DNA of 64,000 bases from contig CAYQNU010000006.1 of assembly GCA_964419055.1 (NCBI GenBank), forward strand, positions 132,174-196,173. Reading direction: 5' to 3'. How positions within the stretch are numbered: position 1 is the stretch's first letter; each line of letters starts with the position of its first letter. Under the pieces are notes generated by a model that did not search any database, was not told the DNA's origin, and worked only from the letters and a program-made list of their open reading frames with translations. This stretch comes from CAYQNU01 sp964419055. GTDB lineage: Bacteria > Bacteroidota > Bacteroidia > Flavobacteriales_D > Parvicellaceae. The position numbers were made by a program, and so were the translations under genes. Positions 35,384 through 45,158 of the stretch are shown here, in pieces.

Positions 35384-36504
35384 TGGAAGTAAAATTAGCC
35401 ATCATTTCACCCAATAAAAATGCCTATTCAGAAACATTTATTCAGGCGCATAAGCTCATTCCTAATGTTGAAGTGAAATTTTATTATGGAGGCAACATAC
35501 CAACAGAATTGGAAGGTTATGGAAAACTTCGATATAAATCAGAAAGTGTTTTTTCAAAAATTGGTAGAACCTTAAAACGAAAAATTAATTTCGTTGAAAA
35601 ATGGGATAGTTTAGAATTATTAAAACAATCTTTTTTAAACGAAAAAATACAAATTGTTTTAGCTGAATATGGACCTACCGGAGTGGCAATGTTGGATTTT
35701 TGCAAACGAATGGAAATACCACTTCTCGTTCATTTTCACGGCTATGATGCCTCAATGTATGACGTTTTAAATAAGCATGGAGGAAATTATAAAGCAATGT
35801 TCCAATATGCTTCGGCTATTTTTTCTGTTAGCACGGTTATGACCCAAAAATTAGTTGAGATAGGTTGCCCTATTGAAAAGATTGTTCAAAATACCTACGG
35901 ACCAAACCCTGCTTTTTTAAGTGTGAAAGCCACACTCCAAAATGAAGAGTTTATTGCCGTGGGTCGTTTTGTAGATAAAAAAGCTCCTTACTACACCATA
36001 TTAGCTTTCAAAGAAGTCTTAAGTGAATTTCCCAATGCACAACTTGTAATGGCCGGTAACGGGCCTCTTTATAACACGATTGACAATTTAATAAAAGTAT
36101 TCAAACTAGAAAAAAATGTTAAATTGGTAGGAATTATTTCTCCTATCGAATATACTCAATACCTAACAACTTCTAGAGCATTTGTTCAACATTCTATTAC
36201 AGCTGCTGACGGTGATATGGAAGGCACTCCAGTAGGGATTTTAGAAGCGTGTGCAGCTGGTGTCCCTGTCATAAGTACACGCCACGCTGGTATAACGGAT
36301 GTAATAGAGCATAATGTGAACGGATTACTTTGTGATGAACATGATGTAGAACAAATGACCAAAAATATGTTATTTGTGTTGAGAGATAAAAATCAAGCTC
36401 AGATTATTGGTCAAAAAGCGAAGACAACCATACAAAATCAATATACTTTGGAAAGGCATTTAAACGTGATCTCAAATACAATACACAAACATCTAAATCA
36501 ATAG
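35383..36504 (+). CDS. Glycosyltransferase family 4
   Basis: A 373-residue GT-B enzyme. The C-terminal half carries AVGRFVDKKAPYYTILAFKEV, VMAGNGPLYNTI and the GT4 acidic motif GTPVGILEACAAGVPVISTRHAGITDVIEHNVNGLL. It is a retaining transferase, cytoplasmic or peripheral to the inner membrane. The donor sugar cannot be told. Confidence 0.88.
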   Translation: MEVKLAIISPNKNAYSETFIQAHKLIPNVEVKFYYGGNIPTELEGYGKLRYKSESVFSKIGRTLKRKINFVEKWDSLELLKQSFLNEKIQIVLAEYGPTGVAMLDFCKRMEIPLLVHFHGYDASMYDVLNKHGGNYKAMFQYASAIFSVSTVMTQKLVEIGCPIEKIVQNTYGPNPAFLSVKATLQNEEFIAVGRFVDKKAPYYTILAFKEVLSEFPNAQLVMAGNGPLYNTIDNLIKVFKLEKNVKLVGIISPIEYTQYLTTSRAFVQHSITAADGDMEGTPVGILEACAAGVPVISTRHAGITDVIEHNVNGLLCDEHDVEQMTKNMLFVLRDKNQAQIIGQKAKTTIQNQYTLERHLNVISNTIHKHLNQ

Positions 36505-36517
36505 AGTATACCCAAAT

Positions 36518-37231
36518 ATGATTAATAAAATTAAAACATTACTTAAACCTAATTTAGTATGTCCCATTTGTGGATTTACGGGCAAATATTTTTTCGAGGC
36601 GGGTGAACCCTTAAGGAAAAATGCACAATGCCCTAATTGTAAATCATTAGAACGAATGCGGATGATTTGGCATTTTTTAGTTAATGAGAAGAATATTGAA
36701 AAAGCATCTTTAAAACTTTTACACATTGCCCCTGATAGAGGATTTTTTGGTAAATTTTCTTCTATGAAAAACATAGAATATATAGCAGGTGATTATTTTG
36801 CAGAGGGTTATTCATATGAGAATGGGGTAATAAATTTAGATATCACAAATTTACAATTTGAGGATAATACATTTGATGCCCTAATCTGCGTACATGTTCT
36901 AGAACACATAGAAGAGGATGCAAAAGCTATGCAAGAAGTTTTTAGGGTACTAAAACCAGGAGGTTGGGCAATATTACAAGTACCTTTGGATAAAAACAGA
37001 GATACTACGTATGAAGATTGGAGCATAACAACTCCAGAAGATCGGATTAAACATTTTGGTCAATTTGATCATGTTAGATGGTATGGGTTGGATTATAAAG
37101 ATCGTCTTGAAAAAGCTGGATTTAAAGTAAATGTTATTGATTATTACGAAAAATTAGGTTCCAAAAAATCCAATCAAATGGCAATTAAGCCAAATGATGA
37201 TATTTATTTTTGTCAAAAAAATAATGAATAG
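36518..37231 (+). CDS. SAM-dependent methyltransferase with N-terminal zinc ribbon
   Basis: A 237-residue protein. The first 45 residues form a Cys4 zinc-ribbon-like element (CPICGF, then CPNCKSLERMRM). The methyltransferase part includes LLHIAPDRGFFGKF, an unusual motif I (Ala-Pro-Asp in place of GxGxG), and FEDNTFDALICVHVLEHIEED with EVFRVLKPGGWAILQVP. Its last 8 bp overlap the next gene. Acceptor unknown. Confidence 0.75.
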   Translation: MINKIKTLLKPNLVCPICGFTGKYFFEAGEPLRKNAQCPNCKSLERMRMIWHFLVNEKNIEKASLKLLHIAPDRGFFGKFSSMKNIEYIAGDYFAEGYSYENGVINLDITNLQFEDNTFDALICVHVLEHIEEDAKAMQEVFRVLKPGGWAILQVPLDKNRDTTYEDWSITTPEDRIKHFGQFDHVRWYGLDYKDRLEKAGFKVNVIDYYEKLGSKKSNQMAIKPNDDIYFCQKNNE

Positions 37232-38093
37232 TCAACCACTTTTTTCAATTTTAGTTGCCAATTACAACAATGGTGTTTTTTTTAAAGATTGTTGGCATAG
37301 TATTATTTCTCAAACGTATGATAATTGGGAAGTTATAATTGTAGATGATTGTTCTACAGATGCATCTTTGGAGCTTATTCAACATTCTTTAGGCAATGAA
37401 TCAAGAGTTAGAATTTATAAGAATGATGCAAATAAAGGGTGCGGCTTTACAAAACGAAAATGTGTTGATTTAGCATCAGGTGTATTATGTGGTTTTGTAG
37501 ATCCAGATGATGTATTAGAACCAAATGCATTAGAATTAATGGTAAATGCATTTGAAAATAATCCCAATATGGGGTTAGTTTTTTCTAGATTTACTACTGT
37601 AGATGAAAAGTTGCAAACCATATCAGAAAAAAAAACACCTTCACAATCTGATTACACCAATCCATATTTTTTTAATTTTGGAGGCATTATTAGTCATTTT
37701 GCAGTTTTTAAAAGAGAAGTCTATCTTCAAACTTTAGGTATTGATGCCTATATGCACAGAGCTGTTGATCAGGATTTATATTTAAAATTGTGCGAAAAAA
37801 CGGAAGTGTTAGGCTTAAATGATCTGTTGTACAAATATAGAATCCATACTAACGGAATATCAACGGGTGGTAATGAGGGTGAGAATGTTTCAAAAGCAAG
37901 CTATTGGCATTGGTATGCAATAAATGCTGCTGCAAAACGTAGAGAAATATATGTGGAAGAGTTGTTTACAAAATCATTTTTCACGGCTAGTCAATTCCAC
38001 CGAATTAAATCAAAAATTCAATTGATAGAAAACAGTGGCAGTTATAAATTAGCTCAAAAATTGGGTTCAATTAAAAGATTTGTCAAAAAATAA
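37224..38093 (+). CDS. Glycosyltransferase family 2
   Basis: A 289-residue GT-A enzyme beginning FSILVANYNNGVFFKDCWHSI, with VIIVDDCSTDAS and the metal motif VDPDD. ATG 37224 is preferred to an earlier in-frame ATG at 37194, because the extension lies wholly within the preceding gene and is not part of the GT2 fold. It ends 1 bp into the next GT2 gene. Confidence 0.87.
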   Translation: MNSQPLFSILVANYNNGVFFKDCWHSIISQTYDNWEVIIVDDCSTDASLELIQHSLGNESRVRIYKNDANKGCGFTKRKCVDLASGVLCGFVDPDDVLEPNALELMVNAFENNPNMGLVFSRFTTVDEKLQTISEKKTPSQSDYTNPYFFNFGGIISHFAVFKREVYLQTLGIDAYMHRAVDQDLYLKLCEKTEVLGLNDLLYKYRIHTNGISTGGNEGENVSKASYWHWYAINAAAKRREIYVEELFTKSFFTASQFHRIKSKIQLIENSGSYKLAQKLGSIKRFVKK

Positions 38094-39037
38094 TGGCTTT
38101 GAATTTGCTAGTTTCCATAATTATCCCCAACTTCAATTATGCGCATCTAATAATAGAAACATTAGAAAGCGTAAAGGCTCAAACCTATCCATATTTTGAA
38201 TGTATTATAGTTGATGATGGCTCTACAGATAATTCGGTAGAGGTAATCCAAGAATTTATAAAATCTGACAATCGTTTTAAATTGTTACAAAAAACCAATG
38301 GTGGTTTACCTTCTACAAGAAATGAAGGAATGAAAATGTCAAAAGGCGATTTTATAGCTTTTTTAGATTCGGATGATTTATGGGAAAAAGATAAATTACT
38401 GCATCAAATTCAAGTTGTTGAAGATAAAAATGCAGATGTAGTATTTTCTAACAGTCAATTTTTTAATTCAGAAAAACAATTAGAAGATACAATTTTTAAT
38501 CAACAAGAATTGACTATTTATGATTTTCTTGGAGGTAATCCTATTCCTGGTTGTGCTTCAAGTATAATGATCAACAGAAAGCTAATTGAAAAAGTGGGTT
38601 TTTTTAATAACGATATGAGAAGTTCTGAAGATTTAGATTACTTATTTAGAGCTGCTCTTGTTGGATGTTCCTTTCAAGGTTCACCTAATGTTGATGTTAA
38701 AATAAGAAAACATTCAAGTAGTATGCAATCCAATTATTTAAGAATGTTATTAAATAAAATGTATTGTTTTGACCGTTCATATGAAGCACTATTAAACTCA
38801 TCCTTTGTACTCGATAAAGAAAAGTTAAAAAATGCCTTGTTAGTTCGTTTTCAAAGTATGGTATGGACAGCAAGGGATGCTAAAAGAGATGATTTAATAA
38901 GGTATTGTTATTTGCGTACCAAACAATTAATAGGGTGGAAGTTTTATTTTACAAGTGTTTTTTGGTCAAATTACACTTATGATGTTAAAATGAAAATAAG
39001 TAAAGTAAAGAAGCGTATTTTTACAAAAAACAAATAA
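38093..39037 (+). CDS. Glycosyltransferase family 2
   Basis: A 314-residue GT-A enzyme: VSIIIPNFNYAHLIIETLESV, CIIVDDGSTDNSVEV, GGLPSTRNEGMKMSKGDFIAFLDSDDLWEKDKL (standard GT2 order). The C-terminus is basic. It is the last transferase before the heptose module, with a 12-bp gap. Confidence 0.87.
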   Translation: MALNLLVSIIIPNFNYAHLIIETLESVKAQTYPYFECIIVDDGSTDNSVEVIQEFIKSDNRFKLLQKTNGGLPSTRNEGMKMSKGDFIAFLDSDDLWEKDKLLHQIQVVEDKNADVVFSNSQFFNSEKQLEDTIFNQQELTIYDFLGGNPIPGCASSIMINRKLIEKVGFFNNDMRSSEDLDYLFRAALVGCSFQGSPNVDVKIRKHSSSMQSNYLRMLLNKMYCFDRSYEALLNSSFVLDKEKLKNALLVRFQSMVWTARDAKRDDLIRYCYLRTKQLIGWKFYFTSVFWSNYTYDVKMKISKVKKRIFTKNK

Positions 39038-39049
39038 AAGCTAAAATCA

Positions 39050-39937
39050 ATGCTTGAATTAATAAACCAGATAATAGAAAAATCCAAAGACCTAAAAGTA
39101 CTAGTGGTGGGAGAAACCATTATTGATGAATTTGTGGAAGTCATTTATCAAGGTCAATCTATGAAATCATTTTGTCCCGTTTTTCAATTTACAGACGGTG
39201 AAAAAAGTGTCCAAAATGGAGGAGTAGGAGCAATAGCGGGTCATTTAAAGGATTTTGTAAAATCGGTGGATGTAATTACCAATACACAAAATGAAATAGT
39301 TAAAACACGTTTTGTGGACAAAGATGGCAAGAAGAAACATTTAGAGTTTAACAAAATTGAAAATAAAAATTTTGGAGCTATTGATGTGGATGTAAACCAA
39401 TACGATGTGGTGATAATTGCTGATTTTGGACATGGTTTTTGCGACCAAATTCAGATAGGAGATGGTTTTCATTTAATGTGCCAAACAAATTCTTATAACT
39501 TCGGCTTCAATAGATTAAGCAAATGGAAAAATCATCAAAAGAAAAGTGTCTGTTTAGATTTAAGAGAAGCTAGCTTACAAATTAATAGACAAATAGGTGA
39601 ATGTAAAGATGCCGATGCTATTGAGATATACAATTATGAAATCAACTGTAAAGATTTATTTGTAACATTGGGAGGTAAAGGAGCTTTGTATACAAATGGC
39701 CTAACTATTGAAAGACATCGAGTTATTAAATCTCAAATAGTAGATACAATTGGAGCGGGTGATACGTTTTTCTCTTTTGCTTCCTTAATGTCCCATTTAA
39801 ATATTGAATCAACTAATAAATTAACCATTCCTTCTTTAGCGGCCAGTTTAAGTACAACTTGGTTGTGTAATGAAGAGTCGGTAACAAAAGAAAAACTAAT
39901 TAATTATGCTCATCAAGTCCTACAATCAGGTTTATAA
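39050..39937 (+). CDS. PfkB-family sugar kinase, HldE domain I-like
   Basis: A 295-residue ribokinase-type enzyme. The start VLVVGETIIDEFVEVI resembles the kinase half of HldE (D-glycero-beta-D-manno-heptose 7-phosphate kinase). The catalytic block is DTIGAGDTFFSFAS near residue 232-245. With the GmhA-, GmhB- and HxGH-type genes that follow, it is expected to phosphorylate heptose-7-phosphate at C1. It overlaps the next gene by 32 bp. Confidence 0.8.
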   Translation: MLELINQIIEKSKDLKVLVVGETIIDEFVEVIYQGQSMKSFCPVFQFTDGEKSVQNGGVGAIAGHLKDFVKSVDVITNTQNEIVKTRFVDKDGKKKHLEFNKIENKNFGAIDVDVNQYDVVIIADFGHGFCDQIQIGDGFHLMCQTNSYNFGFNRLSKWKNHQKKSVCLDLREASLQINRQIGECKDADAIEIYNYEINCKDLFVTLGGKGALYTNGLTIERHRVIKSQIVDTIGAGDTFFSFASLMSHLNIESTNKLTIPSLAASLSTTWLCNEESVTKEKLINYAHQVLQSGL

Positions 39938-40427
39938 TCAGTATTTTGAAAGTGCTGAGTTTTTGAAGGGGTTTCAACTATCCTTACAACTTTTAAAAGG
40001 AAAAAAGAAAATATTCTTTATTGGTAATGGCGGTTCTAATGCTATCTGCTCACACATGATGGAGGATTATGCTAAAATTGCTAAATTTCAAACATTTACC
40101 TTTTCCGATCCTGCTTTAATTACCTGCTTTGCGAACGACTATGGGTATGAAAATGCCATGAAAGAGTGGTTGGCAATCTATCTCGAAAAAGGTGATCTCT
40201 TAGTGGCCATCTCATCATCGGGTAATTCAACCAATATTAATAATGCCGTTGACTTCGCTAATGCGTTAGGTGCAGAAATAATAACATTATCCGGCTTTAA
40301 ATCGGATAATAAATTAAGAGGTAAAGGAACTATTGATTTTTATATAGAATCGAGTAGTTATGGAATCGTAGAGTGTTTTCATCAAGTGATATTGCATGCT
40401 TTGTTGGATGAATATGTTACAAAATAA
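39906..40427 (+). CDS. SIS-domain sedoheptulose-7-phosphate isomerase (GmhA-like)
   Basis: A 173-residue SIS protein with GNGGSNAICSHMMEDYAKIA and AISSSGNSTNI, as in GmhA, the isomerase that starts NDP-heptose synthesis from sedoheptulose 7-phosphate. The start ATG lies 32 bp inside the kinase gene. A later Met would remove the substrate loop. The length is slightly less than classical GmhA (about 190). Confidence 0.83.
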   Translation: MLIKSYNQVYNQYFESAEFLKGFQLSLQLLKGKKKIFFIGNGGSNAICSHMMEDYAKIAKFQTFTFSDPALITCFANDYGYENAMKEWLAIYLEKGDLLVAISSSGNSTNINNAVDFANALGAEIITLSGFKSDNKLRGKGTIDFYIESSSYGIVECFHQVILHALLDEYVTK

Positions 40428-40428
40428 A

Positions 40429-41358
40429 ATGGAAAATATCAAAACAGTATTAATTACAGGTGTTGCTGGTTTCATAGGTTCTAATCTTTTGGATTTTCTA
40501 ATTGAAAAGACAAGTTGGAAAATTGTTGGGGTAGATAATTTAAGCACTGGAAATTTTGACAACATTTCGCAACACACAAATAATGAGCGATTTACATTTA
40601 TAGAGAGTTCTTGCAGAGATATTCATACCTTAAAGGAATATGATGCTGTGTTTCACTTAGCAGCCTTACCTCGTATTCAACCCAGTTTTGAATTAATATC
40701 TGAACATATAGATGCTAATTTATTTCAAGCCATTCATTTAATCGAAATAATGATAAAAGAAAATCATTATCCAAGATTGGTTTATAGTGCTTCGTCAGCG
40801 GCTTATGGCACCCCTACCATAATACCTACTCCTGAAACAGAAAAAATTGATTGTTTAAGCCCTTATGCTTTTCAAAAATACGAATTTGAAAAATATTTAG
40901 AACTCATCTCAACGAGATATCCACTTGATTACGTTGCTCTACGTTACTTCAATCCTTATGGGAAAAGAAGTTTCAATCCTAAAAATTCTTTCAATGCATA
41001 CAGTAGTGTAGTCGGGATATTTTTGAATAGAAAAAGAGATGGGAAACCCCTTTTAGTAACAGGTGATGGTAGCCAAAAAAGAGATTTTGTACACGTATTG
41101 GATTTAGCTAAAGCCAATTATTTGTCGGCTATTCATCCGGGAAAATTAAATACAGCATTTAATGTCGGATTTGGAAGCACGTTAAGTGTATTAGATTTGG
41201 CAAAACTAATAGATAAAGACACCATTGAATTTATAGACAAAAGGGAAGGGGAGGCCGAAATCACTTTTGCCGATACCTCTAAAATTGAGTCAACTTTAGG
41301 TTGGAAACCAGGATTAGATATTCAAACCTATATTAAACAAGAATTAGCCACTAATTAG
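40429..41358 (+). CDS. NAD-dependent sugar epimerase (extended SDR)
   Basis: A 309-residue SDR: ITGVAGFIGSNLLDFL (NAD site), FHLAALPRIQPS, SASSAAYG and the catalytic SPYAFQKYEFEKY (Tyr-x3-Lys). It resembles UDP-GlcNAc/Glc 4-epimerases (WbpP/Gne type) more than HldD. Given its place inside the heptose module it may act on the NDP-heptose, but a hexosamine substrate is equally possible. ATG 40429, 1 bp after the previous stop, is preferred to 40396, which would overlap. Confidence 0.8.
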   Translation: MENIKTVLITGVAGFIGSNLLDFLIEKTSWKIVGVDNLSTGNFDNISQHTNNERFTFIESSCRDIHTLKEYDAVFHLAALPRIQPSFELISEHIDANLFQAIHLIEIMIKENHYPRLVYSASSAAYGTPTIIPTPETEKIDCLSPYAFQKYEFEKYLELISTRYPLDYVALRYFNPYGKRSFNPKNSFNAYSSVVGIFLNRKRDGKPLLVTGDGSQKRDFVHVLDLAKANYLSAIHPGKLNTAFNVGFGSTLSVLDLAKLIDKDTIEFIDKREGEAEITFADTSKIESTLGWKPGLDIQTYIKQELATN

Positions 41359-41784
41359 ATGAAAAGAGGATTTGTTTGCGGTGTTTTTGATTTGTTTCAT
41401 TTAGGTCATGTATTGATGTTGCAAGAGTGTAAGCAACAGTGTGATTATTTAATTATGGCTTTAAATAAGGCTGAAAATATTGACCCAATTATCAACCCAA
41501 ATAAACAAGCTCCGCTTTTTTCTATTGAAGAAAGAGCTGCTATAATGCAATCGTGTAAATTCATCGATGAGGTGTTGATATACAATTCAGAAGAAGAGTT
41601 ATATCGATTAATGAAGACAAAAGAAATTGATATTCGATTTCTTGGTGACGATTACAAAGGAAAAAAAATAACTGGGGAGGACTTGAATATCCCCATTTAT
41701 TATTGTGATAGAAGTCATGGTTTGAGCACATCTCATTATAAAAATAAGCTTTTTTCACAAATGAGTAAAAGTAATAATGCTTAA
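41359..41784 (+). CDS. HxGH-motif nucleotidyltransferase, HldE domain II/TagD-like
   Basis: A 141-residue cytidylyltransferase-fold enzyme with GVFDLFHLGH (His14, His17) and FSIEERAAIMQSCKFIDEV. In HldE this domain adds AMP to heptose-1-phosphate; stand-alone relatives use CTP for other substrates. Between an epimerase and a GmhB-like phosphatase it most likely makes ADP- or CDP-heptose. The nucleotide cannot be read from sequence. It overlaps the next gene by 8 bp. Confidence 0.82.
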   Translation: MKRGFVCGVFDLFHLGHVLMLQECKQQCDYLIMALNKAENIDPIINPNKQAPLFSIEERAAIMQSCKFIDEVLIYNSEEELYRLMKTKEIDIRFLGDDYKGKKITGEDLNIPIYYCDRSHGLSTSHYKNKLFSQMSKSNNA

Positions 41785-42322
41785 TAAAATCATACACGAT
41801 TGGGGAATTGATAATTCGTGGACACTTTTTTTAGATAGAGATGGTGTGATAAATCATGAAAAACCTAACGAGTATATTACTAAAGTAGTTGATTTCAAAT
41901 TTATTGACGGGGTACTAGAATCAATAGCAGAGTTATCTGCTATTTTTGGTAAAATAATAGTGGTTACAAATCAACAAGGCATTGGCAAAGGGCTAATGAC
42001 CGAAAAAGATTTTTCAGAAATTACAGAATACATGTTTTCAGAAATAACAAAAGCAGGAGGTAGAATAGATAAAGTGTATCACTCTCCTTATTTATCTGAA
42101 TTGAATCACGACATGCAAAAGCCACGAACAGGAATGGGGCTACAAGCTAAAAAAGATTTTCCTGAAATTGATTTTAATAAATCGGTAATGATAGGTAATG
42201 GGGAGAGAGATATGATATTTGGTGCCAGGTTAGGAATGAAATGCATTTTTGTTGGAGCTGCTATTTGTAACATTGCTGTAAATAAAAGAATAAACAAATT
42301 AGCAGAATTATCTTTATGCTAG
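41777..42322 (+). CDS. HAD-family heptose bisphosphatase (GmhB-like)
   Basis: A 181-residue HAD-IIIA phosphatase with FLDRDGVINHEK (nucleophile Asp20, acid/base Asp22), VVTNQQGIGKGLM and MIGNGERDMIFGARLGMKCIF. This fits GmhB, which removes the C7 phosphate from heptose-1,7-bisphosphate. With the genes at 39050, 39906 and 41359 it completes the four core steps of the pathway. Confidence 0.85.
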   Translation: MLNKIIHDWGIDNSWTLFLDRDGVINHEKPNEYITKVVDFKFIDGVLESIAELSAIFGKIIVVTNQQGIGKGLMTEKDFSEITEYMFSEITKAGGRIDKVYHSPYLSELNHDMQKPRTGMGLQAKKDFPEIDFNKSVMIGNGERDMIFGARLGMKCIFVGAAICNIAVNKRINKLAELSLC

Positions 42323-43314
42323 AAGATTTAAAAAAATATATAGAATCAAACCAAGCAACACTTCCAGAAAAAGGATATAGAGGTCTTAATTTTTTTGGGA
42401 AAATTAAGTTTTATGGTATTCTTAAAGAAAACAATAAAATATTAGAAAAATTCTACAAAGAAGCATTAATAAAAAAAGAGTGTTATATAGGCCCTTTTAT
42501 AGGTGAATTTGGTAATTTTCTATTACATCTACTTCCATTTATTTCACATCTAAACGAAAAAGGAGTAAAAATAAATTATTGTGGATTAGAATTACACAGA
42601 CCATTTTTAGTTGATGAAAATGGAAAGCTGTTTTTGAATAACTATGTTTCTTTAAGAGATTTTTTTAAAGAAGTGAAACCATCTGGAAATGGAATTGAAA
42701 TGTTGCCAAATGATGTTCAAGCGGATTTAGAAAAATTTCAAAAGCAAGCGAATGAAAGTTCATTGCCGTTCTTAGATATTTATAAAAACAGAAACTTATA
42801 CTGGTATTCATTTAGAAATTGGCAACTTGAAGGAAAACAACATATATACAATCTTTCGAATGTATACGCTCCTAAAGGAAAACAAAATAAAATAGTTATT
42901 TTCCCACGTAAAATGGTTAAAGATTTTACGCCAAACAATGGTGGTGTTTGGGATTATAAAGTATTAGGTGAATTTCTAACAAGCTTTTTTGAAGAAGTAG
43001 TATTTATTGGACACCCAGAATTGTCAAGTTTTGAAGAAACTAAAAATACAAAAATTAGATACTGTGTCACGGGTAATAATAAAGATGTTTTGGAAGAATG
43101 TGCCACAGCCCAGTTGATTCTAACGCAACACTCAGGTGCTATGCATGTGGGAGGATATATACATACACCTGTTTTGTTAATATTTAAAGGTAGTCCACCG
43201 ATAAAAGGGTTAGATGATAGTATTAGATTTAGAAAAAATTTTAAATACAATAAAGTTGATTTGGTTTTTGATGAAAATGGAATTATTGATTTTATAAATA
43301 ATTTAAAAAAATGA
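42316..43314 (+). CDS. Unrecognised glycosyltransferase-like protein, GT9-like C-terminus
   Basis: A 332-residue protein. The N-terminal part contains FIGEFGNFLLHLLPFISHL, a pattern of proteins that locate and read glycan acceptors. The C-terminal part has FIGHPELSSFEE and QLILTQHSGAMHVGGYIHTPVLLIFKG, which resembles the nucleotide-sugar site of heptosyltransferase-like GT9 enzymes. Coming directly after the heptose module (7-bp overlap), it is a reasonable candidate for the heptose transferase. I cannot assign the family with certainty. Confidence 0.5.
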   Translation: MLEDLKKYIESNQATLPEKGYRGLNFFGKIKFYGILKENNKILEKFYKEALIKKECYIGPFIGEFGNFLLHLLPFISHLNEKGVKINYCGLELHRPFLVDENGKLFLNNYVSLRDFFKEVKPSGNGIEMLPNDVQADLEKFQKQANESSLPFLDIYKNRNLYWYSFRNWQLEGKQHIYNLSNVYAPKGKQNKIVIFPRKMVKDFTPNNGGVWDYKVLGEFLTSFFEEVVFIGHPELSSFEETKNTKIRYCVTGNNKDVLEECATAQLILTQHSGAMHVGGYIHTPVLLIFKGSPPIKGLDDSIRFRKNFKYNKVDLVFDENGIIDFINNLKK

Positions 43315-44129
43315 ATTCCTTTTTATTTATTATACCGTTAACACCTGACTCTCATTTATCACTTATTCGAGAAGAATTAAGGACTATTTGTATAGAAAGT
43401 CTCTTAAATCAGGTATATAAAAATTGGGTGGCTCTAATTATCGGTGATCATAAACCCGACAATTGCAATGATAATCGATTTATTCATTTACAAAAAGAAG
43501 GACCGAAAGAGCTTAAACTTCAATATGCAACTAAATATATCAATGAAAATAAAATGGATGTTGATTATATTATTAGGTTAGATGATGATGATATTATAAA
43601 CCCCAAAATTTTAAATAAATATAGAAATACCGAGGCAGATGCAATTGTAGACATTAATCATTGGTTTATTGAATGGGAATCTAAAAAAGTGTCAAAGGAA
43701 TTTAGACCTTGGTTTCCTAATACATTTATAATTAAAAAGGAACATGCATTATCAAAATTTGGTGAGTTGTCAAAAAATAACATTGAGGTAATTAATGACT
43801 TTGTTTCTTTAATTGAAACCAGCCATGCTTTAATGCATCATTATTTCATTCAAAAACAAGTGTTGTTCAATTCAACAAGTTCACCTATTTATTTGAGAGT
43901 ACTCAATAGAGATTCCATAACAAGTAATGCTGGACAATCTTATGAAACTTACTTATCTAAATTTGGTAATTGGTCGAGTCCAATTCCTCAAGACTTTCAA
44001 ATTATTGACAAAAGTAATAGTGAGTTGAAACTGATTAAAAAAGGATTTTATAAAAAATTGAAAAATAAATTATACTTGCATCTTTCAAGAAAGAAATTTT
44101 TAAAACTCTTCAAAAAAATACATTTTTGA
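43311..44129 (+). CDS. Glycosyltransferase, GT-A-like
   Basis: A 272-residue protein with a GT-A-like first half: LLNQVYKNWVALIIGDHKPDN, YIIRLDDDDIINPKIL (metal motif), then INHWFIEW. It resembles putative rhamnosyltransferase-type sequences. The C-terminus is very basic, as in peripheral membrane transferases. It overlaps its neighbours on both sides by a few bp. Confidence 0.7.
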   Translation: MNSFLFIIPLTPDSHLSLIREELRTICIESLLNQVYKNWVALIIGDHKPDNCNDNRFIHLQKEGPKELKLQYATKYINENKMDVDYIIRLDDDDIINPKILNKYRNTEADAIVDINHWFIEWESKKVSKEFRPWFPNTFIIKKEHALSKFGELSKNNIEVINDFVSLIETSHALMHHYFIQKQVLFNSTSSPIYLRVLNRDSITSNAGQSYETYLSKFGNWSSPIPQDFQIIDKSNSELKLIKKGFYKKLKNKLYLHLSRKKFLKLFKKIHF

Positions 44130-45052
44130 TGTTAGTCAGCATTATCATTCCTTGTTATAATGTAGAACTTTTTATAGAAGAATGTTTGTTATCAGCTTAT
44201 TCACAAGCTTATATGAACATTGAAGTTATTGCTATTGATAATAATTCAACTGATAGTACTTATACTAAGCTACTAGAACTTCAACAATCAAAATACCCAA
44301 ATTTAATAGTACTCCAAGAACTCAAAAAAGGAGCATGTGCCGCACGTAACAAAGGACTAACAGTAGCTAATGGAGTATGGATTCAGTTTTTGGATGCAGA
44401 TGATTTACTACAACCAGAAAAGATAACGCATCAAGTAAGCTTAATCGAAAATAGTAAGAGTGATAATGTTGCGTTTGTGAGTGGTGCCTATTTTTCCCAA
44501 AACAGTGAGGGTACAATTTATAAAACAATATCTATTGGCACTAATCACCCTATTGTAAATGTTTTTGTTCGTGAGTCAGGAAATACGTGCTCCAATTTAT
44601 TTTCAAAAAAATGGTTGCAAAAAGTAAAAGATTGGGATGAGGAATTAACCAGTTCTCAAGAAACCGATTTAATGTTACGTTTAGTTTTAGGAGGTGGCCA
44701 AGTTATTAGTGATAATACACCTTTAACCATTATCCGTGAGCGAGATGCTGGTCAAATATCTCAGTCTAATCCATCCAAACGATGGTTTAATATGGTGCAG
44801 CATAGGTTCAAGTATTTAAAGGAGATAGAAACTACATTTTCAAAGGACATCGAATACTCTAAAAGTGACGTGATAAGCTATATAGTATCTGCAATAATCA
44901 TTTTAGGGAAATTTGATAAAAAACAAGCTGTCCATTTCGCACAAGGTATAAAAATGTATAAAAAAGCATTAATTCCAAAATATGGACTCACTTCAAAATC
45001 AATAATTTTAATTAAAACTTTAGGATTGAAAATTTTTTTAACAATCCGTTAA
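44129..45052 (+). CDS. Glycosyltransferase family 2
   Basis: A 307-residue GT2: VSIIIPCYNVELFIEECLLSA, VIAIDNNSTDSTY, CAARNKGLTVANGVWIQFLDADD. The ATG at 44129 overlaps the previous stop (TGATG) and is preferred to the TTG one codon earlier. The last gene of this stretch; a 106-bp gap follows. Confidence 0.87.
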   Translation: MLVSIIIPCYNVELFIEECLLSAYSQAYMNIEVIAIDNNSTDSTYTKLLELQQSKYPNLIVLQELKKGACAARNKGLTVANGVWIQFLDADDLLQPEKITHQVSLIENSKSDNVAFVSGAYFSQNSEGTIYKTISIGTNHPIVNVFVRESGNTCSNLFSKKWLQKVKDWDEELTSSQETDLMLRLVLGGGQVISDNTPLTIIRERDAGQISQSNPSKRWFNMVQHRFKYLKEIETTFSKDIEYSKSDVISYIVSAIIILGKFDKKQAVHFAQGIKMYKKALIPKYGLTSKSIILIKTLGLKIFLTIR

Positions 45053-45158
45053 ATGAGATTGAAATTAGTCTTTTTAATTCAGATAAAAAAACTTTTTTAA
45101 AAGCAAGAAATTAACTAATAATTATTTGTCATTATAATTTCAACTAAATAATTCAAAA

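Noticed and set aside
40396..40428. Earlier ATG at 40396 for the epimerase
   Set aside because: The 11 extra residues overlap the GmhA-like gene and precede the SDR fold. ATG 40429 is a better fit.
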